26,568 bases of DNA from JADGRB01 sp036267635 (GCA_036267635.1 DATAVR010000086.1:1-26568); one strand, 5' to 3'. Shown: positions 1 to 6,959, counted from the first letter of the stretch. The notes: generated by a model from the letters alone, not told the origin. Numbers and translations: made by a program.

Positions 1-75
1 CAGCGCGGCCGCCCGCAGCGCCACGTGTCCGCCCGACCGACACCGGCGAGTCCGAGCCGGCCACCCCGCGCTCAC
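1..75 (-). CDS. 5' end of a second serpin-type secreted gene, cut by the window edge
   Basis: Reading leftwards from a GTG at 75, 25 codons are open to the edge. The peptide begins MSAGWPARTRRCRSG and then turns hydrophobic (VALRAAAL), which looks like the start of a signal peptide. The complete serpin at 532-1814 begins MSARWWDRARGWRSGPRAAL, so start, charged segment and hydrophobic onset line up. The DNA around the two starts is nearly identical: 67-92 and 1806-1831 match at 25 of 26 positions. It is divergent from the coiled-coil gene at 206, as the complete serpin is from the gene at 2015. I infer a paralogous serpin, but the serpin body lies outside the window, so only leader homology is seen. 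Confidence 0.5.
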   Translation of the reverse strand, partial: MSAGWPARTRRCRSGGHVALRAAAL

Positions 76-92
76 CGTCCGACGGTAACACG
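67..92. repeat. Conserved block over the serpin-type start, copy 1
   Basis: This 26-bp block matches 1806-1831 with a single mismatch (77 against 1816). It covers the GTG start of the minus-strand leader and the bases just upstream, with core TCCGACGGTAACACG. A shorter piece of the core, TCCGACGGT, also occurs at 6837-6845 upstream of the third coiled-coil gene, where no divergent gene remains. It could be a shared operator or simply retained homology from duplication of the unit. Confidence 0.7.
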
Positions 93-158
93 GCCTCGCT
101 GGCGGACGACGCCGGCCGGACGCCGGACGATGGCCGAGGTCCGGCGTGGCATCGCGTC

Positions 159-190
159 TGGCCCGGAATTCGCATCGCTTCTGCTACACT
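159..190 (+). promoter_or_regulatory. Conserved promoter-like region of coiled-coil gene copy 1
   Basis: Two short blocks are shared by all three intact family members. The first is TGGCCCGGAATTCGCA (159-174), the second TCTGCTACACT (180-190). The first resembles a sigma-54 -24/-12 element (consensus TGGCACG-N4-TTGC) with one mismatch in each half. The second resembles an extended sigma-70 -10 element. The ATG at 206 follows a GGGAG ribosome binding site at 195-199. Which sigma factor is used cannot be decided from sequence. Confidence 0.45.
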
Positions 191-205
191 GCAAGGGAGA
201 TGTCG

Positions 206-502
206 ATGGCCGACTCCGATGTCACGGTCGAGATCTTGAAGGACATCCGCGACGAGATTCGTGGTGTGCGTGGCGAGGTCCGCGAGCTGCACGCAGACAC
301 CAATCAGCGCCTGGATGCGACCAATCACCGCCTCGATGCGAACAACCAGCGCCTGGACCTCGTAGAGACGACCCTCCTCGACCTCGCGGAGCAGAATCGA
401 TTCATTGTCCGCTACACCCGGGCGCTGGCGGAGCGCCACGGTGACGTCGAGCCGCGCGTCAGCGCGCTCGAGAGCCGCGTCGAGAAGCTCGAGTCCAGGT
501 AA
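206..502 (+). CDS. Short coiled-coil protein, family copy 1
   Basis: A 98-residue hydrophilic protein of unknown function, beginning MADSDVTVEILKDIRDEIRG. A central run of heptads (NQRLDAT, NHRLDAN, NQRLDLV) predicts a coiled coil, followed by LVETTLLDLAEQNRFIV and the tail PRVSALESRVEKLES. It has no signal peptide, membrane segment or enzyme motif, so it should be a cytoplasmic oligomerising protein. I chose the ATG at 206 over the one at 200 because GGGAG at 195-199 is then correctly spaced and the same choice fits both other copies. The paralogues are at 2015-2332 and 6960-7193; heptad number differs between them. It is convergent with the serpin, with a 29-bp gap. The function is not recognised. 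Confidence 0.85.
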   Translation: MADSDVTVEILKDIRDEIRGVRGEVRELHADTNQRLDATNHRLDANNQRLDLVETTLLDLAEQNRFIVRYTRALAERHGDVEPRVSALESRVEKLESR

Positions 503-531
503 AGCACGGCGGTAGGGCGGTTAGACGACGT

Positions 532-1814
532 TCAGGGGCGCAACCCCGTCACGCGCCCCAAGAACAGCACCGCCCCCGTCTTCAGGTCGCGGATCAAATA
601 CAGGAACGGGTGGTCGGCGTGGAAGGGCCGCGGTAGCGGGATCTCGATGCTCTGCATTTCCATGGTGGAGGCGGAGACGGCGGCGGCTTCGGTGCCGGTC
701 TCGTTCACGTCGATGAACGCCTCCTGCAGCACCTTGGCGATAGAGAGCCTGGCGTCGCTGATGGCCGAGAAGTCCGCGGCCGGCGAAAACGCGAGCGGCA
801 TGCCCGCGGCGGACAGTGGCGCGCCGAGGTCCAGCCGCGAGCGCGACGTCCAGCGGGGGAGCCACACCTCCACCTTCTTGGGGCGGAGCGCGGCTATCCA
901 GGAGGCGTACCTGCGGGCGAGCATCCACTCGACAACCGGCAGATCGCCCGCGCCTTTGGGGAGCACCACCACCATCGACAGGTCGCCGTGGTACGGCAGC
1001 TCGACGATCTGGACGTCGCCGTCGCGCGCGTAGGCGAAGAAACGCTCCTCGGCCATCATCGGGACGTTGGCGGCGCCCGAGACGCCGGTGAAGCGGCGCA
1101 GATGCGTCCCCCACGCCGGGAAGGGCTTCTCCCAGGTCCCTTTGAAGTAGACCGCGTTGGTCAGCACCAGGCCGGTCTCGGCGTCGAGATCGCCGGCGAC
1201 CAGGATCTCGGGGATGCGCCCGCGCGTCTGCGTGGCGGCCCAGTGATTGATGGTGGCGCGCGCGGCTTCCGAGGCGCGCGCGAAGTCGACCGCCTCCTGC
1301 GGCGCGCCGTAGCTGTCGCGCAGCACTGCGAGAAAATCCGGTTTGAAGGCGAGGCCGGACTGGCCCCACAGGCGGTCGGCGACGTGCAAGGCCAGGCCCG
1401 CCGTTCCGTCGCGCGCGTTGAGCGCGGCCAGCAGGCCGCCGAACGAGGCGTGCGTCTCGGCGGCGTGGAGCGGGTCGACGTGCAACACCGTCAACATCTC
1501 GGCGCGCGTCGGCCCGCGGGCGCCCGCGGAGGCCATGTTCAGCGCGATCGCGGCGCTGAGCGGCGAGCAGATGACGTTGTCGGTGGCGTGGCCGAGACGC
1601 GCGTAGAGGTCGAAGCCGAACGCGTTGCTGGCGGCCGTTGCGCCCGCAGGCGTCGAGGCGTCGAGGCGTCGAGCGGACGCGTGCTCGGAAGCCCGGACGC
1701 GCAATCGAGCGTGAGAGCCGGCGACAATGCCAGGGCCGTTAGCGCGCCCAATCCCAGCGCGGCGCGTGGCCCCGACCGCCATCCGCGGGCCCGATCCCAC
1801 CACCGCGCGCTCAC
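532..1814 (-). CDS. Serpin-family protease inhibitor, leader and body in different frames
   Basis: The body (minus strand, codons in phase with the stop at 532) is a clear serpin. It shows NVICSPLSAAIALNMASAGA near the N-terminus, LVLTNAVYFKGTWEKPF in the middle, a small-residue hinge ETGTEAAAVSAS, and the C-terminal signature DHPFLYLIRD...GRVTGL. The intact hinge fits an inhibitory serpin; the putative scissile region is around MEMQSIEIP. A secretion leader (GTG at 1814, MSARWWDRARGWRSG then AALGLGALTALALSPALTL) lies in another frame. The switch falls exactly in the 8-bp repeats at 1649-1672; with one unit fewer the two parts join to give about 424 residues. As read here, translation in the body frame could start at the ATG at 1782 (416 residues), without a signal peptide or clear ribosome binding site. 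It is divergent from the coiled-coil gene at 2015. It may be phase-variable, a pseudogene, or affected by a sequencing error. Confidence 0.85.
1649..1672 (-). repeat. Three perfect 8-bp tandem repeats at the serpin frame switch
   Basis: The plus strand reads GGCGTCGA three times without a mismatch; the minus-strand coding sequence reads LDAST in both frames here. Eight is not a multiple of three, so loss of one unit, or gain of two, fuses the signal-peptide frame to the serpin frame. With three units they are out of phase. This is the arrangement expected of a slipped-strand switch, although three units is a short tract. Confidence 0.9.
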
Positions 1815-1831
1815 CCTCCGACGGTAACACG
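1806..1831. repeat. Conserved block over the serpin start, copy 2
   Basis: This is the partner of 67-92 (25 of 26 identical). It contains the GTG start at 1814 on the minus strand, directly preceded by GGAGG with almost no spacer, so the ribosome binding site is unusually close to the start codon. The offset between the two blocks is 1739 bp, close to the 1809-bp offset between the two coiled-coil starts. Confidence 0.7.
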
Positions 1832-1885
1832 CCCGTACGGGCGTCCGGGCAACCCTGCGCCTCGTTCCGCAGAATCGAGCATGGC

Positions 1886-1965
1886 TCTGCTATCCTCGAG
1901 ACGCGATGTCGCCGGAACGATTCGAACGAGAAGATCGCTCTCCTGAAGGAGATCTGCACAGGCCG
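1886..1965 (+). pseudogene. Decayed 5' relic of a coiled-coil family gene
   Basis: TCTGCTATCCT at 1886-1896 repeats the conserved promoter block. It is followed by an ATGTCG (1905-1910) in the place of the family start, then a segment that in one frame reads DSNEKIALLKEICTG, similar to DSDVTVEILKDIRDE of copy 1. The ATG and this segment are in different frames and the homology stops near 1965, where the promoter of the intact copy begins. I infer a fourth copy whose 3' part was lost. The match is short, so confidence is moderate. Confidence 0.5.
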
Positions 1966-1966
1966 C

Positions 1967-2000
1967 TGGCCCGAAAATCGCACAGAGCGTCTGCTATCCC
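1967..2000 (+). promoter_or_regulatory. Conserved promoter-like region of coiled-coil gene copy 2
   Basis: TGGCCCGAAAATCGCA (1967-1982) and TCTGCTATCCC (1990-2000) match the blocks in front of the other two copies; the distance between blocks is 23 bp from first base to first base, as in copy 3. A GAGAGGAG ribosome binding site follows at 2001-2008. Confidence 0.45.
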
Positions 2001-2014
2001 GAGAGGAGATGCCG

Positions 2015-2332
2015 ATGGCCGAGTCCGATATCACGGTCGAGATTCTGAAGGGCATCCGCGAAGCGACACGCTCGACAAATGCTCGCCTCGATTCGATGGA
2101 GGGGGCTTTCAGCCGCCGCTTGGATGTCAGCAACGAGCGTCTGGAGATCGTTACCGAGCGCCTGGACGTCATGTCTGAGCGCCTCGATCTGGTCGAAACG
2201 ACCCTGCTCGACGTCGCTCGCCAGAACCGGTTCATCGTCCGCCACACCCGGGTTCTTGCGAAGCAGCACGCCCACATCGAGCCGCGGGTGAGCGCACTCG
2301 AGAGCCGCGTCGAAAAGCTCGAATCGAAGTAG
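2015..2332 (+). CDS. Short coiled-coil protein, family copy 2
   Basis: A 105-residue hydrophilic protein beginning MAESDITVEILKGIREATRS. It has about five heptads of the RLDxxxE type (ARLDSME, RRLDVSN, ERLEIVT, ERLDVMS, ERLDLVE), then TTLLDVARQNRFIVRHT and the tail EPRVSALESRVEKLESK. The second half is almost identical to copy 1; the extra length comes from additional heptads. The ATG at 2015 is preferred to that at 2009 because GAGAGGAG at 2001-2008 is then six bases upstream. It is divergent from the serpin, with about 200 bp between starts that also hold the decayed relic. It is predicted to be cytoplasmic; the function is unknown. Confidence 0.85.
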   Translation: MAESDITVEILKGIREATRSTNARLDSMEGAFSRRLDVSNERLEIVTERLDVMSERLDLVETTLLDVARQNRFIVRHTRVLAKQHAHIEPRVSALESRVEKLESK

Positions 2333-2398
2333 GGCGCCGTCGCCGTCGCTCGGCGCCGACGATTCAGGTTATCGTCACCCATAGCGCGGAGGCTCGGG

Positions 2399-3502
2399 TT
2401 GACGATCACACGATTGGCAGGAGCGTTGGTTGTGGCGGGGCTGGTTGGCTGCGGTGGCGGGAACGGCATCACTGGCACTGGCGGGAGCACCAGCACCGGC
2501 GGCAGCACAGGCACCGGCGGCAGCATAGGCACCGGCGGCAGCACAGGCACCGGCGGCAGCATTGCCACCGGGGGCGCCGCTGGCGGAGGTCCGATACCGA
2601 TCGCCGAGTACGAGGCCTTGGCCCTGGCCGCCGGCTGCAACGTCTTGGTTCGGTGCGGCCTCTACCCCGATCAGGCGACCTGCTTGTCGTCGGACCAAGT
2701 GGTCCCGCACCTCTATGACACCCTCGTCGCCGACGTCGCCTCCGGGAAGGTTCTGTACGATCCCGCGCAGGGACGAGCTTGCGTCGACGCGACCAACACC
2801 CTCCCGTGCACCCGCACCGCCCTGGCGGCCAGCAACCCGGACGACGCGTCCTGTGACGTCGTCTTCACCGGGACGGTCGCGGCCGGCGGCGCCTGCTTCC
2901 TCGACGAGGAGTGTGCGGGAGGCGGCAACTGCCAGATCGACTATACGAGCTGCCCCTCGGGGGAGTGCTGCCCGGGCAGTTGCGTCGCGCCGCCGCCGAC
3001 CGTCGGCCCCGGCGGCGACTGCAGCACGTACGGCACCGTGACCTGCGCCGCCGGGACCACCTGCACCGTCGACGCGAACGGGAGCACCGCCAGCTGCCAG
3101 GCGACCATCGCCCTCGGTGGGGCCTGTGTCGCGGCGACGACGGCGATCCCCTGCACGTACCCCCTCTATTGCGACAAGATGAGCGGAACCTGCAAGGCGC
3201 CCGCGAGCACGGGCGGGGCCTGCAACCCGGCGGAGGATGCGTTGGATTGCGACACCCAAACGGATCACTGCGACACCACCACGTTGGTCTGCACGCCGAT
3301 GGTCGGGCCGGGGAGCTCCTGCGACCCCGTGTACAGCGCGTGCCCTACCTACGCTCCCTGCGACGCCAAGACCCGCACCTGCGTCGTGGAGCCTGCTGTC
3401 GGCCAGGCCTGCGATCCGACCGGCGCCTTTTGCCAGGGCGGCAACTGCGATTCGACCAGCATGACCTGCACGCTGATGCCGACGGCCGGCGCCTGTTCCT
3501 GA
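2399..3502 (+). CDS. Cys-rich lipoprotein with GTGG linker (Dickkopf-like)
   Basis: A 367-residue lipoprotein. The TTG at 2399 is six bases after GGAGG (2388-2392), and no better start is seen. A signal sequence ends in LVGC (Cys18), predicting lipidation. Residues about 20-65 are a low-complexity linker of GTGGS-type units. The rest carries many regularly spaced cysteines in modules such as GGACFLDEECAGGGNC, CDKMSGTCK and CDAKTRTC. This pattern resembles the Dickkopf N-terminal Cys-rich lipoproteins common in myxobacteria and suggests a disulfide-rich surface protein. No enzyme motif is seen. It lies just downstream of coiled-coil copy 2, but its ribosome binding site and a 66-bp gap suggest separate translation. 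The ligand or function is unknown. Confidence 0.85.
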   Translation: MTITRLAGALVVAGLVGCGGGNGITGTGGSTSTGGSTGTGGSIGTGGSTGTGGSIATGGAAGGGPIPIAEYEALALAAGCNVLVRCGLYPDQATCLSSDQVVPHLYDTLVADVASGKVLYDPAQGRACVDATNTLPCTRTALAASNPDDASCDVVFTGTVAAGGACFLDEECAGGGNCQIDYTSCPSGECCPGSCVAPPPTVGPGGDCSTYGTVTCAAGTTCTVDANGSTASCQATIALGGACVAATTAIPCTYPLYCDKMSGTCKAPASTGGACNPAEDALDCDTQTDHCDTTTLVCTPMVGPGSSCDPVYSACPTYAPCDAKTRTCVVEPAVGQACDPTGAFCQGGNCDSTSMTCTLMPTAGACS

Positions 3503-3504
3503 GA

Positions 3505-3530
3505 CAAGCTCGAGTCGAAGGAGCGCCGAC
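3505..3530 (+). pseudogene. Short 3' relic of a coiled-coil family gene
   Basis: Directly after the stop of the Cys-rich lipoprotein, CAAGCTCGAGTCGAAG (3505-3520) is identical to the last codons of coiled-coil copy 3 (7175-7190). The next ten bases match at 8 of 10, but the family's TAG is GAG here. No upstream part of the gene is present. It is best explained as a leftover 3' end after replacement or deletion, though the match is short. Confidence 0.4.
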
Positions 3531-3537
3531 CCGCTGC

Positions 3538-4119
3538 CTACTCGGCGAACGGATCGACCCAGGGCTTGGCGGCCGCTGGCGCGGGCGCTTCCGTTTCGGT
3601 TGCGGCTGGGGCCGCGCGAACCGGACGCGGCCGAGCGGCGCGCGCTGGCTTGGCGAGCGGGCGGCGCGCCGGGAGCGCGAAGGCTGCCATCAGCTCGGCG
3701 TCGGTGGGCGGCGTGGGAGGCAGCTCCTGGACGACGATCGGATCGACTGGCGCGGGCGGCGCGACCTGGGCGGCCGGCGCCGGGGCGACAGGCGTCGCTT
3801 CGATCGCATAGCGCCCAGAGTGGGGCGCCAGCCGGTGGGTGAACGTCAACGTCAGCGCGATCCCGAACGCGAACGTCGTCAAACAGAGAGCGACCAACGT
3901 CAGGTTGGAGCTCCCGCGGGCGGGCCGCAACGATGCGGCCGTCGCCGCTCGAAACACCCGATCCCGATCCGCGCCGAAGATCCGCTCCGTCGGGATCTCG
4001 GAAGCTCTCGTCGGGATCGCCAGCTCGTTGCCGCCCGGGCCGGCCGCGATCTCCATTCGAAACGATCTCCGCCCCATGAACACCACGTTGTCCTGCTCCC
4101 CACCGAACGAATTGATCAC
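3538..4119 (-). CDS. Single-TM protein with Pro/Ala-rich C-terminal half
   Basis: A 193-residue protein not assigned to a family. The GTG at 4119 follows AAAGGAG with an eight-base gap, which is better than the upstream GTG at 4158. Residues 1-70 are a mixed polar cytoplasmic-type segment. Residues about 72-95 (LTLVALCLTTFAFGIALTLT) form one membrane helix. The remainder is rich in Pro and Ala (APAPAAQVAPPAPVDP) with Arg clusters, ending PWVDPFAE. The layout resembles an anchored, periplasm-spanning adaptor such as TonB-like proteins, but no TonB C-terminal domain is seen. It is convergent with the Cys-rich lipoprotein and divergent from the gene at 4349. Confidence 0.75.
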   Translation of the reverse strand: MINSFGGEQDNVVFMGRRSFRMEIAAGPGGNELAIPTRASEIPTERIFGADRDRVFRAATAASLRPARGSSNLTLVALCLTTFAFGIALTLTFTHRLAPHSGRYAIEATPVAPAPAAQVAPPAPVDPIVVQELPPTPPTDAELMAAFALPARRPLAKPARAARPRPVRAAPAATETEAPAPAAAKPWVDPFAE

Positions 4120-4200
4120 GCTGCTGTCTCCTTTCTCAGGACACAGTAACGTGCTCACCGTCGAGATTGGGTATCGGCTTCGATGAGGTTTCGTTACATT

Positions 4201-4222
4201 TGAGCCGGAACTGAGCCGAAAC
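4201..4222. repeat. 11-bp tandem direct repeat in a divergent intergenic region
   Basis: TGAGCCGGAAC is followed immediately by TGAGCCGAAAC (one mismatch), in a locally AT-richer stretch between the divergent starts at 4119 and 4349. The next bases, GAGGTTTTCGGTTTTCCG, carry a partly inverted version of the same motif. It could be an operator for either gene; no clear -35/-10 pair was found. Confidence 0.4.
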
Positions 4223-4348
4223 TTCTGAGGTTTTCGGTTTTCCGCGGGTCTGGCCGTCTCCTTGGCGGTCCATTGCCGTCACGAAACTGACCCTTGCCGC
4301 CAGAACCCGGAAGTTGACGGCGCGCCAATCGGGGCGCACCCTCGCGCA

Positions 4349-5431
4349 ATGGGATACTTGCGAATAGCTCGGAGGGGGCGGGGGCTTTGCGGGGCGCTCG
4401 CGGTCTTGGCTCCGGTCCTGGCCCCGGTCCTGGCCGCCTCGTCCTGCGGTGGCGGCAGCGGCGGCGCCGGCAACCAGTTCTGTCAGGATTGGTCGACCGC
4501 GTTCTGTCAGAAGGTCTACGCCTGCACCACCGCCGACATGCGGGCGGACGGGCCCTACGGATCGTCGCAAGCCCAGTGCGCGCAGATCTGGTCGGCGACC
4601 TGCACCATGCCCCCGCCGACTGGCGAGACCTTCGACGTCAACTGCTCCGGCGGCGTGCACGTCAACACCGCGGCGCGCTCCGCCTGCCTCATGGAGCTGT
4701 CGACCATCAGCTGCGACGACTTCAATTCGCCCGACTACGTGAGCGTCTGCGATCAGGTGTGCGCCAACGACACCACCGGGACCGGCGGCACGACCGGCAC
4801 CGGGGGCAGCGGCGCCAGCGGCGGCACGACCGGGACGGGCGGCACGACCGGGACGGGCGGCACCACCGGGACGGGCGGCACCATCGGCGGCGGCACCTGC
4901 GGCCAGGTGCAGCCCTGCGGAGGCAACATCGCTGGGACCTGGTCGTTCACGACCGACTGCGCCCGCACGGCCGCGATCGCGCAGTCTCTGGAAGAGAATC
5001 CGGACATCTGCTCGCAGGTGGTGGTCACCTCGGCGACCACCAACGTCTCGGGGACCGTGTCGTTCACCAGCCCGGCGGCCTACAACATCTCCAAGACCGA
5101 GACCGTCCAGGTCAACTTCACGCTTCCGTCGACCTGCACGCAAGGCGAGACCTGCGTCGACTACGCGACCATCCTTCAGCTCGACAACTACAACTCGAAC
5201 GCCTCCTTCGCCTGCCTCGGAACGACCACCTGCTCTTGCACGGAGACCCTGAGCAGCGATGCCAGCGAATCGGGGAGCTACGCCACGGCGGGGACGATGC
5301 TCGTGCTGACCGAGGCGGTCTATGGCGCGTCGGCGAGCGTCCCCTACTGCGTCCAGGGCTCGAGCCTCCATCTCATCACGCTCGACACCGACGGCGTCAC
5401 CATCGACGAGGATCTGGTCGGCCAAAAATAG
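4349..5431 (+). CDS. Lipoprotein with Cys-rich N-domain, GTGG linker and C-terminal domain
   Basis: A 360-residue lipoprotein. The ATG at 4349 opens a charged, then hydrophobic leader (VLAPVLAPVLAASSC) with the lipid Cys at 33; no clear ribosome binding site is seen. Residues about 40-155 hold paired cysteines (FCQDWSTAFCQKVYAC), a pattern frequent in myxobacterial surface lipoproteins. A GTGG-type linker follows at about 157-190. The C-terminal domain begins CGGNIAGTWSFTTDC and has many short beta-like segments (VSGTVSFTSPAAYNIS), reminiscent of lipocalin or Meta-like barrels, though I cannot assign a family. It is presumably surface exposed. The upstream reading frame extends to 4262, but that part has no leader character. 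Confidence 0.8.
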   Translation: MGYLRIARRGRGLCGALAVLAPVLAPVLAASSCGGGSGGAGNQFCQDWSTAFCQKVYACTTADMRADGPYGSSQAQCAQIWSATCTMPPPTGETFDVNCSGGVHVNTAARSACLMELSTISCDDFNSPDYVSVCDQVCANDTTGTGGTTGTGGSGASGGTTGTGGTTGTGGTTGTGGTIGGGTCGQVQPCGGNIAGTWSFTTDCARTAAIAQSLEENPDICSQVVVTSATTNVSGTVSFTSPAAYNISKTETVQVNFTLPSTCTQGETCVDYATILQLDNYNSNASFACLGTTTCSCTETLSSDASESGSYATAGTMLVLTEAVYGASASVPYCVQGSSLHLITLDTDGVTIDEDLVGQK

Positions 5432-5535
5432 ACCAACAGACCGGCGCGAAGACCAGCGAGAAGACCGTCGAGCCGCGGGCGGCCGTCGATCTTTCTGTCG
5501 CGCGCGCCTCGGTTTCTCTGCGAAGCTCGGGCCCC

Positions 5536-6255
5536 ATGTCAGGCACGCTGACCCACCGCCGCATCTTCATCACCGGGCTCTCGCGCGGCATCGGGCTCGC
5601 CACCGCGCGGCTGTTTCTCACCGAGGGCGCGTCGGTCTTCGGCGTCGCCCGCGACGAGGTCCGCCTCACTGCCGCCCGCGCGGCCCTCGCGCAGGCCGCG
5701 CTCACCCCCGAGCACTTCGACGCCTTCCCGCTCGACCTCGCCGACGCCGACGCGCCCGCCCGCGCGGCCGACCAGATCGCCGAGCGCTGGGGCGCGCTCG
5801 ACGTGCTGGTGAACAACGCCGCCATCATGACCGAGGGGCCCGCCACCTTCGACGACGAGCCGGACGGCACGCTGGAGGCGACGCTGGAGGTCAACCTGCT
5901 GGCGCCGTTTCGCCTCGCGCGCGCGCTCATCCCGCTGCTTCGCGCCGGGCACGAGCCGCGCATCGTGCACGTCACCTCGGGCGCGGGGACGCTGGCGGCG
6001 CTGGACGAGTCGGGGATCGCCAGCTACCGCCTCAGCAAATGGGCGCTCAATGGCCTGGTGCGCCTGCAGGCCCAGCACCTGCGCGGAGAGATCGCCGTCA
6101 ACGGCCTCGATCCCGGCTGGGTGAAGACCGATCTCGGCGGCCCGCGCGCGCCCGGCGTCCCCGAAGACTCCGCCCGCGCCGCGCTCGCCCTCTTGCGCGA
6201 GCCCTTCGCCACCACCGGCAAGCTCTTCAAGGACGGCCAAGAGATCGACTACTGA
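5536..6255 (+). CDS. Short-chain dehydrogenase/reductase (SDR)
   Basis: A 239-residue NAD(P)-dependent oxidoreductase of the classical SDR type. The cofactor motif TGLSRGIG is at 13-20, NNAA at 93-96, and the catalytic tetrad is complete: Asn120 (EVN), Ser148 (VTSG), Tyr164 and Lys168 (YRLSK). NGLDPGWVKTDLGG at 189-202 is the usual segment after the active site. It is cytoplasmic, with no signal peptide. The substrate cannot be read from sequence; the tail after 205 is short, so the substrate loop is minimal. The ATG at 5536 places the Rossmann strand correctly but has no good ribosome binding site. It is not in an evident operon with the flanking lipoproteins. Confidence 0.92.
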   Translation: MSGTLTHRRIFITGLSRGIGLATARLFLTEGASVFGVARDEVRLTAARAALAQAALTPEHFDAFPLDLADADAPARAADQIAERWGALDVLVNNAAIMTEGPATFDDEPDGTLEATLEVNLLAPFRLARALIPLLRAGHEPRIVHVTSGAGTLAALDESGIASYRLSKWALNGLVRLQAQHLRGEIAVNGLDPGWVKTDLGGPRAPGVPEDSARAALALLREPFATTGKLFKDGQEIDY

Positions 6256-6301
6256 ACGCGCTTTGTGTGATCGTGGCCGTTCGACCTCGCCATTAGCTCT
6301 C

Positions 6302-6802
6302 ATGAACCGCGCGCTCGCCTCGCTCGCTGCCCTGGTCCCGATCGCGCTGTTCGGCGCCGTTGCCGGCTGCTCCTTCATCTTTGTCGAAGGTGTGCCGCCG
6401 GACCACGCGAAGCAGGAGTACTTCGATTGCACCTCGACTTACGGCCTGTCGGTGGCCGACGGTGTGATTGCGCTCAGCGGGGGAATCGGAGCGGGGATGG
6501 TGCTCTCGCAGTCCAAGCAGGAGTATTCCGACAAGAACAGCGGGGCCAGCCGGAACGCTGCGGCGGGTGTCGATATTGCCCTCGGCGGCCTGCTGGCCGC
6601 CTCCGCGGTGTACGGCGTCGTGCAGGCCACGCGGTGTGATCGCGCAAAGGAGGAGCTCAAGGCCCGCATCTTCGCCACGCCGCTGCGTCCACCGCCGGCG
6701 CTCCCAATGCCGTCCGTGCTCGTCGCACCGCCGCCGATGCCTCCGGGGCTCGTTCCTGCTCCCCCGGAGCCTGTTCCTGCTCCCCCGACCCTGGCTCCCT
6801 GA
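6302..6802 (+). CDS. Small lipoprotein with Pro-rich tail
   Basis: A 166-residue predicted lipoprotein. The ATG at 6302 gives a leader MNRALASLAALVPIALFG ending VAGC (Cys23). Two weakly hydrophobic, Gly/Ala-rich stretches follow (GVIALSGGIGAGMVL and IALGGLLAASAVYGVV); they may be membrane associated. A cysteine pair (YFDCTSTYG and ATRCDRAKEE) brackets the domain. The last 40 residues are mostly Pro, Ala and Leu (PPPALPMPSVLVAPPPMPP). Similar small lipoproteins of unknown function are widespread in myxobacteria. It sits upstream of coiled-coil copy 3 in the same orientation, but that gene has its own promoter-like region. Confidence 0.75.
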   Translation: MNRALASLAALVPIALFGAVAGCSFIFVEGVPPDHAKQEYFDCTSTYGLSVADGVIALSGGIGAGMVLSQSKQEYSDKNSGASRNAAAGVDIALGGLLAASAVYGVVQATRCDRAKEELKARIFATPLRPPPALPMPSVLVAPPPMPPGLVPAPPEPVPAPPTLAP

Positions 6803-6908
6803 GACCGCAGTCGAGCGACGCCGTTCCCCGCGGACGTCCGACGGTCGGCCGGCTGTCCAGGCTCTGGTCGGACCTCTCGCGAAAGCCGCGGCAGCCCGGC
6901 GCCGGCGT

Positions 6909-6942
6909 TGGCCCGAAAGCCGCAATGAGCTTCTGCTATCTT
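6909..6942 (+). promoter_or_regulatory. Conserved promoter-like region of coiled-coil gene copy 3
   Basis: TGGCCCGAAAGCCGCA (6909-6924) and TCTGCTATCTT (6932-6942) correspond to the blocks upstream of copies 1 and 2. GGGAG at 6947-6951 is the ribosome binding site for the ATG at 6960. The core TCCGACGGT at 6837-6845 is also kept, although no serpin start is present here. Confidence 0.45.
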
Positions 6943-6959
6943 TTGTGGGAGATATATCG

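Noticed and set aside
521..1369. Long minus-strand frames overlapping the serpin in another phase
   Set aside because: Arg-rich translation typical of off-frame high-GC DNA; the serpin frame has clear family motifs.
3538..4119. TonB-type energy transducer
   Set aside because: One membrane helix and Pro-rich region fit, but there is no C-terminal TonB domain and no ExbB/ExbD or receptor genes nearby.
4136..5425. Minus-strand frame opposite the GTGG lipoprotein
   Set aside because: Antisense shadow of a gene with leader, linker and Cys pattern on the plus strand.
5450..5485. Possible further relic of the coiled-coil family (GTCGAGCCGCGG)
   Set aside because: Only about a dozen bases match and the surroundings do not; expected by chance in this composition.
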